From: Halosimplex aquaticum
GTDB lineage: Archaea > Halobacteriota > Halobacteria > Halobacteriales > Haloarculaceae
Assembly (NCBI RefSeq): GCF_028747785.1
Contig: NZ_CP118158.1
Span: 3,038,001 to 3,102,000, forward strand
Length of the DNA stretch: 64,000 nucleotides
Direction of reading: 5' to 3'
The notes under the pieces are model-generated. The model saw only the letters and a list, made by a program, of their open reading frames with translations. It was not told the DNA's origin and did no database searches. Positions 34,504 to 41,836 of the stretch are shown in pieces. Each line of letters starts with the position of its first letter. The first letter of the stretch is position 1. The position numbers and the translations under genes were made by a program.

Positions 34504-34577
34504 GTCTCCCCGTGCTCAGCGGCGGAACTTAACGGTTTCAGTCGCGGCTCCGACGGATCGACCGGCGGCGGCCCGCG

Positions 34578-34991
34578 TCAGTAGGCGTACTCGGTGTCGA
34601 CGCTCTGGGCCGCGCGGACGAGTTCCGTGACCGCTTCGCGCCGGTTCAGCAGTCGCATCTCCGAGCCCTCGAACTCGAAGGCCCCGCCCATGACCGCCTC
34701 GGTGACCTCGATCTCGTCTTCCAGCAGGTCGACCCACGCCGCGTAGGGCCCCCGCAGACCGAAGTCGTACTCCGCGTTCGGGTCGCTGCCCCGCGCGGCC
34801 ACGCACGCGCCGTCGGTGATGACGACGGTCAGCGTGATCGGGTTCCCGTCGTAACGCTCGTCCGGGAGGATGTCGAACCGGAAGGTGGCGTCGAACCCCG
34901 CCGCCGCCTCGGTGAACGCCTCCCGGTCGTTGAGTTTCGCTTGCAACTGGTCCGCCCACTCGTCCGCGTCGCCCGGCAACGTCGGTGTCAT
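34578..34991 (-). CDS. SCP2 sterol-binding-domain protein
   Basis: A 137-aa single-domain protein from ATG 34991. It reads as an SCP2/SterolBP fold: WADQLQAKLNDREAF, then a beta sheet (ATFRFDILPDER, ITLTVVITDGACV) and VDLLEDEIEVTEAVMGGAFEFEGSEMRLLNRREAVTELV at the C-terminus. Stand-alone SCP2 domains bind hydrophobic ligands such as fatty acyl-CoA or lipids. In haloarchaea the ligand is unknown. It is divergent from the lipoprotein gene at 35103. Confidence 0.8.
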   Translation of the reverse strand: MTPTLPGDADEWADQLQAKLNDREAFTEAAAGFDATFRFDILPDERYDGNPITLTVVITDGACVAARGSDPNAEYDFGLRGPYAAWVDLLEDEIEVTEAVMGGAFEFEGSEMRLLNRREAVTELVRAAQSVDTEYAY

Positions 34992-35102
34992 CTTGCCCGT
35001 AGTGGCTCGCTCGGCGACTTTGGCGTTTCGGGTCTCGGTTCGTCGTTCTCTGCCCCGCCTCCGCTGACAAAGCACTTACCGATGCATTCGGACGACTGTC
35101 AT

Positions 35103-35630
35103 GTGAACCGCAGACAGGTCCTCGCGTCCGCCTCCGCACTCGTCACCTTCGGCGGGTGTGTCGCCGCCCCTGGCTCGTCAGATACCGATTCGCCTGCGCC
35201 GACGCCGGCAGGACCCGCGATATCCTGTCCGGAGACGCCCGAGAACCCATCGGTATCGATCCCGCCATGGCCAGAGCGGCCGAACTCGTTCACTGCCGAG
35301 ACGGCCGGCGAGTTCGCACAGCAGTTCGAGCGCGCGTTCGTCGTCCGACGGACGCTGCGGGAAACTCGTCGTGAGATCGTCTGGATCGACGTCGATACGT
35401 CTCCTGGCGGCGAAGCCGGCGTGAGCAGTTCGGGAGACGGGTGGGTCGTCCAGTTCGGCGTCATCGGGCCCAACTATCGCCACCCGCCGACGACGACACC
35501 GGACCACGCCGACGGCGGGTTCTACACCGTCAGCTATCTCCTCACCGACGAGCGAGTCGTTCGCGCGACTGGGACCGAGGGCGTCGATCCGATCGAGAAC
35601 GGGTCCGCGATCCGGTGTCCCCCCTCGTGA
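35103..35630 (+). CDS. Haloarchaeal Tat-type lipoprotein, unknown function
   Basis: A protein of about 175 aa with an RR signal (NRRQVLASASALVTFGGC) ending in a lipobox Cys near residue 19, then a Ser/Thr/Pro linker (SSDTDSPAPTPAGP). The mature domain (about residues 40-175) is beta-rich and contains TAETAGEFAQQFERAFVVR, a family word shared by several haloarchaeal surface lipoproteins, and a C-terminal RCPPS Cys. GTG 35103 is preferred over ATG 35082 because a weak TATA (CACTTACC, 35072-35079) lies 24-31 nt before it. Tat export with lipid anchoring is inferred. The stop is 54 bp before repeat copy 2. Confidence 0.72.
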   Translation: MNRRQVLASASALVTFGGCVAAPGSSDTDSPAPTPAGPAISCPETPENPSVSIPPWPERPNSFTAETAGEFAQQFERAFVVRRTLRETRREIVWIDVDTSPGGEAGVSSSGDGWVVQFGVIGPNYRHPPTTTPDHADGGFYTVSYLLTDERVVRATGTEGVDPIENGSAIRCPPS

Positions 35631-35683
35631 GTTCCGAGCGTCTTCGATGTGTTCGCCAAGTGTCGGATCGACCACGGCTACTA

Positions 35684-36053
35684 CAGGTGATGAAAGCCCT
35701 CTGCTCGCTTGCTAGCAGTTGGAATCGTCGTCGACAGCAAGCGATGAAAGCCCTCGGCCCGCTTGGGGCGCCGCGGCTCTCACGGTTCGCTTCGCTCACC
35801 GTTCGAGCGGCCGTGGCGCTCCCGTCGGTCGCGCCACGCGCTCGCTGCGCGCGCTCACTTCGTTCGCGTGCTTACTTCGCCGGGCCGCCACCGACCGGGC
35901 CTCGCCCTTTCAGTCCGCCAGGAATCGCTACCGCACAGCACCGCGCCTCACACCTCCCCAACCGATTCGCTCAGTCGCTTTGCTCCCTCGCTCATCCCTC
36001 GCACGATGCCGTCGCGCGACGAGACGCGCGACAGCGCGCGCCACGACAGAAAA
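35684..36053 (-). repeat. Structured intergenic repeat, copy 2 (about 370 bp)
   Basis: This fills the 440-bp gap between the lipoprotein and purM. Read on the minus strand it begins TTTTCTGTCGTGGCGCGC (36053 downward) and ends GAGGGCTTTCATCACCTG at 35684, paralleling 6911-7252. Its terminal hairpin (36008-36018 with 36025-36035, 6-nt loop) has the same 11-bp/6-nt geometry as copy 1. The middle portion is unrelated in sequence but again made of nested palindromes around GAGCGAAGCGAA motifs. The GAGGGCTTTC end is present twice (near 35693 and 35753). No credible ORF is present. Confidence 0.7.
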
Positions 36054-36070
36054 TCAGTAGTCTGCGCCCG

Positions 36071-37087
36071 TTACAGTTCCAGCCCGCGGATCGCGACTGA
36101 CTCCTCGCCGTCTTCGACGCGGCCGATGATCCGACCGTCGTCGGTCGCTTCGACGACTGCTTCGGCGTCCTCGGCGGGCATCGCGGCGACGAAGCCGGTG
36201 CCCATGTTGAACGTGCGATGCATCTCCTCGTCGGCCACGTCGCCCTCCTGCTGGACGAATTCGAAGACCGGCTGGGCCTCGAACGGGTCGTCGATCTCGT
36301 AGCGGAACGCGCCCATGCGGGTCAGGTTCGTCCACCCGCCGCCGGTGACGTGGGCGGCGGCGTGGGTCTCGGCCTCGCGGAGCGGGCCGAGGAGGTCGCT
36401 GTAGATGCGCGTCGGTTCGAGCAGTTCCGCGCCGATGGAGCGGTCCGCGTTCGGCGGGAACGGGTCGGTGTACTCGTGGTTCCGCGTCACGGCCTCGCGG
36501 GCGAGCGTGAGACCGTTCGAGTGGATGCCCGAGGAGGGCCACCCCACCACGACGTCGCCGGCCTCGGCCTCGCCGGGGAAGATGGCGTCTTTTGGTGCGA
36601 GGCCCGCGCACGTGCCGGCGATGTCGAGGCCCTTGATCACGTCTGGCATCACGGCGGTCTCGCCGCCGACGAGGGCGACGCCGGCGCGCTCGGCGCCCTC
36701 GTCGAGTCCTTTCCCGATGGCCTCGGCGGTGGCGTCGTCGGGCTCCTCGACGGCGAGGTAGTCGACGAAGGCGACGGGGTCGACGCCCGCGGCGACGAGG
36801 TCGTTGGCGTTCATCGCGATGCAGTCGATGCCGATGGTCGAGTAGTCGTCGAGCGCCTCGGCGACGAGGAGTTTGGTCCCTACGCCGTCGGCCGCCAGTG
36901 CGAGGTAGCGGTCGCCGATGTCGAGCAGGCCGGCGTAGTCGCCCTCGAAGTCGCCGGTGGCGCCGACCAGCGCCGCCGTCGCCGCTTCCTGGCCGGCGAT
37001 GTCGACGCCCGCGTCGGCGTAGGTCAGTCCCTCCGCTTCGTCCTCGGCCGCGTCGTCCGATCCGTCGGTCGCGTCCCCGTCGGTCAT
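36071..37087 (-). CDS. purM: Phosphoribosylformylglycinamidine cyclo-ligase
   Basis: A 338-aa enzyme from ATG 37087. It carries the PurM N-terminal ATP-binding fold (LTYADAGVDI; GDYAGLLDIGDRYLALAADGVGTKLLVAEAL; STIGIDCIAMNANDLVAAG) and the PurM/SelD C-terminal domain (AHVTGGGWTNLTRM; FNMGTGFVAAM). It converts FGAM to aminoimidazole ribotide in purine synthesis. An acidic N-terminal extension of about 25 residues (DATDGSDDAAEDEAE) is typical of halophile adaptation. GCAAAAGG on the top strand (37109-37116) gives a TATA-like CCTTTTGC about 22-29 nt upstream. It stands alone, not in a pur operon. Confidence 0.96.
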   Translation of the reverse strand: MTDGDATDGSDDAAEDEAEGLTYADAGVDIAGQEAATAALVGATGDFEGDYAGLLDIGDRYLALAADGVGTKLLVAEALDDYSTIGIDCIAMNANDLVAAGVDPVAFVDYLAVEEPDDATAEAIGKGLDEGAERAGVALVGGETAVMPDVIKGLDIAGTCAGLAPKDAIFPGEAEAGDVVVGWPSSGIHSNGLTLAREAVTRNHEYTDPFPPNADRSIGAELLEPTRIYSDLLGPLREAETHAAAHVTGGGWTNLTRMGAFRYEIDDPFEAQPVFEFVQQEGDVADEEMHRTFNMGTGFVAAMPAEDAEAVVEATDDGRIIGRVEDGEESVAIRGLEL

Positions 37088-37141
37088 GTTGAATCCCCCG
37101 CGGAGCGCGAGCAAAAGGCCACCGTTTCGGGTGGAGCGCCC

Positions 37142-37918
37142 TCACTCGTCACGAGTCTCGTCGCGGTCGAGGAACCGTTCGGTCCCCCGTCGGGCGAGCC
37201 ACGGGACGCGCTCGACGAGCGCCATCCCGAGTCGCGTCTGCCAGTCGGCGTAGATCACCGGTTCGGTCGAGTCGATCTTCCGGGCGAGCTTCCGGCCCAC
37301 CGCGGCAGGCTCCTGGGTCGCGGCGTCGGGGTAGTCCAGCGCGGCCGCCGAGCGGGTCCGCGTCGCCGGCGGGTACAGCAGCGTACACCAGACGTCCTCG
37401 TGGCGGAGTTCCTCCCGGAGCGTGCGCGTGAGCCCTTCGACGGCGCCCTTCGTCGCGGTGTACCCCGACAGCCCGGGGTGGCCGACGGCCGCGACGCCCG
37501 AACTCACGTTGTGAATGATTCCAGACCCGCGGGCGCGCATGTGCGGCAGGACGGCGTGGATCGTCCGGAGATAGCCGAAGAAGTTCACCTCGAACTCCCG
37601 TCGGGTGTCTTCGAGCGTCCGGTCGGCGAACAGGCCGAAGTCGAAGACAGCGGCGTTGTTGACGAGTACGTCGATCCGGTCCCACCGGTCGAGGACGGCG
37701 TCGACCGCCGCCTCGACGTCCTCGTCCGCGGTCACGTCGTACTCGACGACGTGGACGCGGTCGGGAGCGACCTCCGCGAGCGCGTCGAGACCGTCCCGGT
37801 TCACGTCGAGGGCGGCCACTCGGTACCCGTCCCCGATCAGGGCCCGCGACAGGTGGTAACCGATCCCCTCGTTCGCGCCCGTGACGACGACCACACCGCC
37901 CGTGTCGAGTTGGCTCAT
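37142..37918 (-). CDS. Short-chain dehydrogenase/reductase
   Basis: A 258-aa classical SDR. The cofactor motif is VTGANEGIGYHLSRAL (about residues 13-28) with D39 after beta2 (ALDVNRD) favouring NAD(H). NNAAVF (about 87-92), S139 and the active-site YTATKGA (Y152, K156) are present. The C-terminal RKIDSTEPVIYADWQTRLGMALVERVPWLARR resembles 3-ketodihydrosphingosine reductase and ketoreductase-type SDRs that act on lipids, but this is weak. It lies 54 bp upstream of purM on the same strand. Confidence 0.9.
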   Translation of the reverse strand: MSQLDTGGVVVVTGANEGIGYHLSRALIGDGYRVAALDVNRDGLDALAEVAPDRVHVVEYDVTADEDVEAAVDAVLDRWDRIDVLVNNAAVFDFGLFADRTLEDTRREFEVNFFGYLRTIHAVLPHMRARGSGIIHNVSSGVAAVGHPGLSGYTATKGAVEGLTRTLREELRHEDVWCTLLYPPATRTRSAAALDYPDAATQEPAAVGRKLARKIDSTEPVIYADWQTRLGMALVERVPWLARRGTERFLDRDETRDE

Positions 37919-38001
37919 ACCCTTCGGAAAAGGTTCCAGCGCCGCTTAAGCCGCGCGGCCGGTGCGATCCGGGTCCGACCGCCAGGCGGACGCGGCTGCC
38001 C

Positions 38002-38484
38002 TCACCCCTGGAACGGCGGTTCGTAGCCGTTGCGGACGTAGTAGCGCACCCAGTTACCGTAGGTGCGGTCGGCGGGGGTGTCGGAGACGTCTTCGTATCG
38101 GACCGTCCCGCTCTCGTCGATCACGTACGTCGCGGCTTTCCCGGTCAGGCCGTGACTGGTCTGCTCCGTGCCGCTGTAGCGTTCGCAGACCTCGCCCTCG
38201 GGGTCCGCCAGGAGCTGGATCTGCAGGTCGTAGCGGTCGCGCATCTCGGTCACCTTCGGAAGGGGGTCGGGGACGACGGGGACGACGCTCACGTCGTCGT
38301 GGAACCACATGTCGTAGGACACCTCGCTGAACGTCTGGAGCTGCTCGGCGCAGAAGGAGCACCAGACGCCGCGGTTGATCAGGACGACGGCGGGACCCTC
38401 TTCCAGTTCGTCGCTCAGCGAGACGGTGTCGCCGGCGGTGCTGGGTAGTTCGAACTCGGGAGCGGATTCGCCTTCGAGGCTCAT
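38002..38484 (-). CDS. Redoxin/peroxiredoxin-like (AhpC/TSA) protein
   Basis: A 160-aa thioredoxin-fold protein. The opening EGESAPEFELPSTAGDTVSLSDEL is the AhpC/TSA start, and the redox site is WCSFC (residues about 41-45), a CXXC pair in the position where peroxiredoxins have TxxC. This makes it closer to the TlpA/ResA/'redoxin' branch or a thiol peroxidase variant. The rest (DVSVVPVVPDPLPKVTEMRDRYDLQIQLLADPEGE) follows the fold. No signal peptide is present, so a cytoplasmic role in thiol redox or peroxide defence is likely. Confidence 0.85.
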   Translation of the reverse strand: MSLEGESAPEFELPSTAGDTVSLSDELEEGPAVVLINRGVWCSFCAEQLQTFSEVSYDMWFHDDVSVVPVVPDPLPKVTEMRDRYDLQIQLLADPEGEVCERYSGTEQTSHGLTGKAATYVIDESGTVRYEDVSDTPADRTYGNWVRYYVRNGYEPPFQG

Positions 38485-38582
38485 GTCTCCGGGGAGGGGC
38501 CCGACCGTGGTAAGTCGCCGGCCGGCAGTGTGCGGGTGACGCCCGACCGCGTCTCACCGGTCCACCGCACCCGGACGGGCCG

Positions 38583-39275
38583 TCAGTCCCCGCCCTCGAC
38601 GTTCTCGTCGATGGCCATCCCGGTGGTCATGATGGCCTGCATCCCCTCTTCGACGGACAGATCGACGTCGAAGATCCGCTCTTCGGGGAGGTTGATGAGG
38701 TGGCCGCCCATGACTGGGTTGGGCGCCATCGGGACGAAGACCGTCTGCATGTCGGCGCCGTCGGCGGCCTGTTCGATCTGGTGGGGCGTGTCCGCGGTGA
38801 GGAACGCGAGCGCGAAGCAGTCCTCGCGGGGGAACTCGACGATCTTCACCTCGCGGAAGCTCTCCGTGTCGCCGTCGACCATCACGTCGCTCATCCGCTC
38901 GACGCTGGTGTAGATGGAGCCGACCCCGGGCAGGTCCTCCATCAGCACGTCGAAGCGGTTGGCGATGTCGGTCTCCGGGCCGTGCTGGGCGGCGAACCCG
39001 ACGAGGAAGACGACGCCGAACACGATGGCTGCGGCGAGCAACTCGACGAGCCACGTGCTCATCTCCTGGCCGGGGCCGAGCGCGACGATCGCGTCCGCGA
39101 GGGGCGTCAGCGCGTTCGCGACTGTCCCGAGAACCCACATGAGCACGAGCACCGTGATGAAGAAGGGGACGGTGAGCGCCAGCCCCGAGAGCATCGTCTG
39201 CCGGAAGTCGCGCCTGACCGCCTGGCTCTCCTCCGCCGCCACGTGCGCGATGTCGTCGACGTCCGGTCTGGACAT
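38583..39275 (-). CDS. DUF502 family membrane protein
   Basis: A 230-aa protein. After a soluble N-terminus (about 25 residues) two transmembrane helices follow (FRQTMLSGLALTVPFFITVLVLMWVLG; MSTWLVELLAAAIVFGVVFLVG). A cytosolic beta-rich domain then carries the DUF502 words PGVGSIYTSVERMSDVM, FPREDCFALAFLT, VFVPMAPNPVMGGHLINLPEERIFDVDLSVEEGMQAIMTTG. DUF502 is widespread in bacteria, archaea and plants (COV1-like) with no proven biochemical role. It precedes the redoxin gene by 98 bp on the same strand. Confidence 0.88.
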   Translation of the reverse strand: MSRPDVDDIAHVAAEESQAVRRDFRQTMLSGLALTVPFFITVLVLMWVLGTVANALTPLADAIVALGPGQEMSTWLVELLAAAIVFGVVFLVGFAAQHGPETDIANRFDVLMEDLPGVGSIYTSVERMSDVMVDGDTESFREVKIVEFPREDCFALAFLTADTPHQIEQAADGADMQTVFVPMAPNPVMGGHLINLPEERIFDVDLSVEEGMQAIMTTGMAIDENVEGGD

Positions 39276-39332
39276 GTCGACGGTTGGGGTCGAACGTGGA
39301 AGTGCCTTACCGGGTAGGCGCTCCCTACCCGG

Positions 39333-40553
39333 TCAGAAGAACGTCCGCAGGTACGTCCGCTCCGGCGGGAACAACGCCGCGAGCGCGTCGGCGATTCCCC
39401 CGTCCGCGAGGGAGAGATCCCCGATTCGACGCGCGGCCTCCACGTCGTGGTAGCCGACGACGAGTTGCGAGAGCGTCCCGATGCCGACCGTCGCGTCGGG
39501 GTCGCCGCTCGCGTCCGCAGTCACGGTTCCGCTCCCGTCGGAAACGGCGAGGCGGAACTGTCCGTCGTTCCAGGCGGCCGTCTCGTCTGTCACTCGCAGG
39601 GTGAGTTCGGCGCTCACGTCCGCGGGGTACGGACACGCCGAGAGGGCGTCGGCCACGTCGACGATCCGCGCCATCGGTCCGGTCTTCACCTCGCAGTCGA
39701 CCGCCTCGGGATCGGAGACGAGGTCGAGCAGGTCGGTTCGCGCGTCCGAACGGAGTCGCACCTCGCTGGCCTGGGAGTCGTGGTCGGCGAGGAACCCGAG
39801 CATGCCGAGCCACGCGTCGTGGTTCGCCGCGGCCGCGTCGGCGACCGTCAGCCGCTGGTTCATGTGCTTCGGACCGCCCAGGTCCTCGAAGCTGTAGACG
39901 AGGTACCCTCGCGCCTCGCCGTCGCGCTCGTAGACGTACGCCCACGGCCGGTCCTCGTCGTCCTCGCGGAGCACCCGCTCGCGCCACCAGGCCTCGCTCG
40001 ACCGCCGGAGCGCGAGCGACGTCTCGCCGGCCTGGGCCTCGTGGACAGCCTGCAGGTCGCGCCAGTCGTCGGCCGAAGCGGGCCGGGCCTCCCCGTCGAC
40101 CGCGCCGCGGGCGAACGCCAGTTGGTCGGGCGGGCAGGTGTACTCGGTGTACGTGTTCGCCGTCGCCCAGCCGAACTGCGCGTAGTACGACCGCGAGAAC
40201 GGCCACAGCGCGGCGAGCGGGAACTTCCCGCGCCACCGCTCCAGGGCGTCGTCGATCAGCGCGCGGACGTACCCCTTCCGGCGACGCTCCGGCGGGGTGG
40301 CGACGGCGGCCAGCCCGGCCATCGAGACCCACTCGCCGCGCAGGTTCGCGGTGAGGTCGTAGTGGCCGCAGACGCTGACGAGGTCCCCGCCGTCGAACGC
40401 GCCGTAGCGGTCGGCGATACGCTCGGGCTCGTCGTCGTACTCCTGGGGCCCCTCCTCGGGCTGGAAGGCGTAGTCGGTGATCGCGCGGAACTCGGCGAAG
40501 CGGTCGGCCGAGAGCGGCCGCACGGCGACGCCGTCGGCTTCGTCGTCTGGCAT
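39333..40553 (-). CDS. GNAT family N-acetyltransferase (Eis-like, with SCP2-type C-terminal domain)
   Basis: A 406-aa protein with the three-part Eis layout: an N-terminal GNAT domain (about residues 5-150) with the acetyl-CoA loop in GLAAVATPPERRRKGYVRALIDDAL (RRKGY); a second GNAT-like domain (about 155-290); and a C-terminal SCP2-like sheet (about 295-400; VECEVKTGPMARIVDV-type segment, LTLRVTDETAAWNDGQFRLAVSDGSG, TLSQLVVGYHDVEAA). The C-terminal residue F406 fits the family, where the terminal carboxylate acts in catalysis. Eis acetylates amines on aminoglycosides and proteins in mycobacteria. The natural substrate here is unknown. Confidence 0.9.
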   Translation of the reverse strand: MPDDEADGVAVRPLSADRFAEFRAITDYAFQPEEGPQEYDDEPERIADRYGAFDGGDLVSVCGHYDLTANLRGEWVSMAGLAAVATPPERRRKGYVRALIDDALERWRGKFPLAALWPFSRSYYAQFGWATANTYTEYTCPPDQLAFARGAVDGEARPASADDWRDLQAVHEAQAGETSLALRRSSEAWWRERVLREDDEDRPWAYVYERDGEARGYLVYSFEDLGGPKHMNQRLTVADAAAANHDAWLGMLGFLADHDSQASEVRLRSDARTDLLDLVSDPEAVDCEVKTGPMARIVDVADALSACPYPADVSAELTLRVTDETAAWNDGQFRLAVSDGSGTVTADASGDPDATVGIGTLSQLVVGYHDVEAARRIGDLSLADGGIADALAALFPPERTYLRTFF

Positions 40554-40622
40554 ACCTCTGTTCGGGGCCGGTGAGCCGATATAGCTTCGGCAATCGAGCG
40601 CCTGCCCGTTCGGCGGACCGCT

Positions 40623-41081
40623 TCAAAACGTCTTGTACGACACCGATCCGACGGCGATGCGGACGAGTGTGTTCTCCTCCTCCCAGTCGTCGGGGTCGTC
40701 GGCGCCGTAGCGGCGGTTGATCCGCCGGTTGGCCTCCCGGTTCTCGTCGTCGTCTTCGACGACCGTCCCGGTCCCGCGGATGGTGGCCATCCACGAGGGG
40801 TGGCCGTCCTCGTCTTCCTCGATGGAGAGCGCGACGCGGGGGTTCTCGCGAACGTTTTCGAGTTTCTGCCCGGTCGTCATCACCTCGATCACGCCGCCCT
40901 CGTGGGCGTCCGCGGCGGGTTCCGGCGGGCGACCCTCGTCGTCGGGCGTCTCGTCGGCCGGTTCGTATCGGAACCACACCGGTGCGGCGTGGGGGCGGCC
41001 GTCCGAATAGGTCGCGAGGTGCGCGACGACCGGGTCGCCGGTGAGCAGTTCTTCGACCTCGGCGGGTACCGTCTGCTCCAT
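40623..41081 (-). CDS. Pyridoxamine 5'-phosphate oxidase-like flavin-binding protein
   Basis: A 152-aa split-barrel protein from ATG 41081. The PNPOx core is visible: EELLTGDPVVAHLATYSDGRPHAAPVWFRYE (about residues 9-38), IEVMTTGQKLENVRENPRVALSIEED (about 63-88), and the C-terminal LVRIAVGSVSYKTF. Single-domain members bind FMN, F420 or heme and include F420-dependent reductases and general stress proteins. The Lys-X-Arg pattern needed for F420 is not decisive here. A proline/Asp-rich insert (about 40-58) lengthens one loop. Confidence 0.85.
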   Translation of the reverse strand: MEQTVPAEVEELLTGDPVVAHLATYSDGRPHAAPVWFRYEPADETPDDEGRPPEPAADAHEGGVIEVMTTGQKLENVRENPRVALSIEEDEDGHPSWMATIRGTGTVVEDDDENREANRRINRRYGADDPDDWEEENTLVRIAVGSVSYKTF

Positions 41082-41131
41082 GTCGAACACTCGGCCGGAA
41101 CGCGGAAGTCAGTTGTTGCGGTGCGGACCGC

Positions 41132-41836
41132 TCAGAGCCCGAGGCCGAACAGCGCGAAGACGGCGAGCAGGACGCTCGGGACGGCCACGGCGACGTAGAC
41201 CGGCTTGCTCCAGCGGATCACCTTCCGGCCGTCGAGCGGGCCGTAGGGGATCATGTTGAACCCGGCGAGCAGCAGGTTGATGCTGACGCCGCGCTGGCCG
41301 ATAAGTTCCAGCAGTCCGGGGCCGAACAGCATGACCGGCAGGAAGACGACGGCCAGCCCGAGGTTCGTGACCGGGCCGGCGAGGGCGATGAGGCCGTTCT
41401 CCCGCGCGGTGATGCGTCCGCGGTGGACGACCGCGCCCGGGGCGGCAAACAGGAAGCCCGCGAGCGCGGACATGACGGCGAGGAACAGCATGCCGTAGTC
41501 GGCCTGGAACGCGGCGACCTGACCGAACCGGACGGCGACGACTTTGTGCGCGAGTTCGTGCAGGAGGAAGGCGACGCCGACGGTGGCGAGCGAGACGCCC
41601 AGCGCGAGCGCGAGCGTCGACGGCCTGATCATCCCGCGCAGGGCCGCGTTAGCGATTGTGCGGTCGATGAAGATAGTGAAGGCGACGCCGAGCGCGAGCC
41701 ACGCGACGGCGAGGTCCCGGAGTTCGCGGCGGCTGAAGGAGATGCCGCCGCGGTTCCCGCGGGCGCCCGGACCGCCTCGGCCCGGGCCACCGCGGCCGCT
41801 CCCACCCCCTCGGCCGCCGACGGACGACCGGCTCAC
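41132..41836 (-). CDS. Site-2 protease (M50) family metalloprotease
   Basis: A 234-aa integral membrane protease. After a Gly/Arg-rich N-terminus (about 30 residues) come four to six helices. The zinc motif HELAH (H93, E94, H97) lies in the second helix region, and the third ligand is the Asp in NMIPYGPLDGRKV (about residue 204). These are the hallmarks of site-2 proteases, which cut membrane-bound substrates in regulated intramembrane proteolysis. Its start overlaps the end of the TraB-family gene by 4 bp (41833-41836), so the two are co-translated. No anti-sigma-like substrate is visible nearby. Confidence 0.92.
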   Translation of the reverse strand: MSRSSVGGRGGGSGRGGPGRGGPGARGNRGGISFSRRELRDLAVAWLALGVAFTIFIDRTIANAALRGMIRPSTLALALGVSLATVGVAFLLHELAHKVVAVRFGQVAAFQADYGMLFLAVMSALAGFLFAAPGAVVHRGRITARENGLIALAGPVTNLGLAVVFLPVMLFGPGLLELIGQRGVSINLLLAGFNMIPYGPLDGRKVIRWSKPVYVAVAVPSVLLAVFALFGLGL

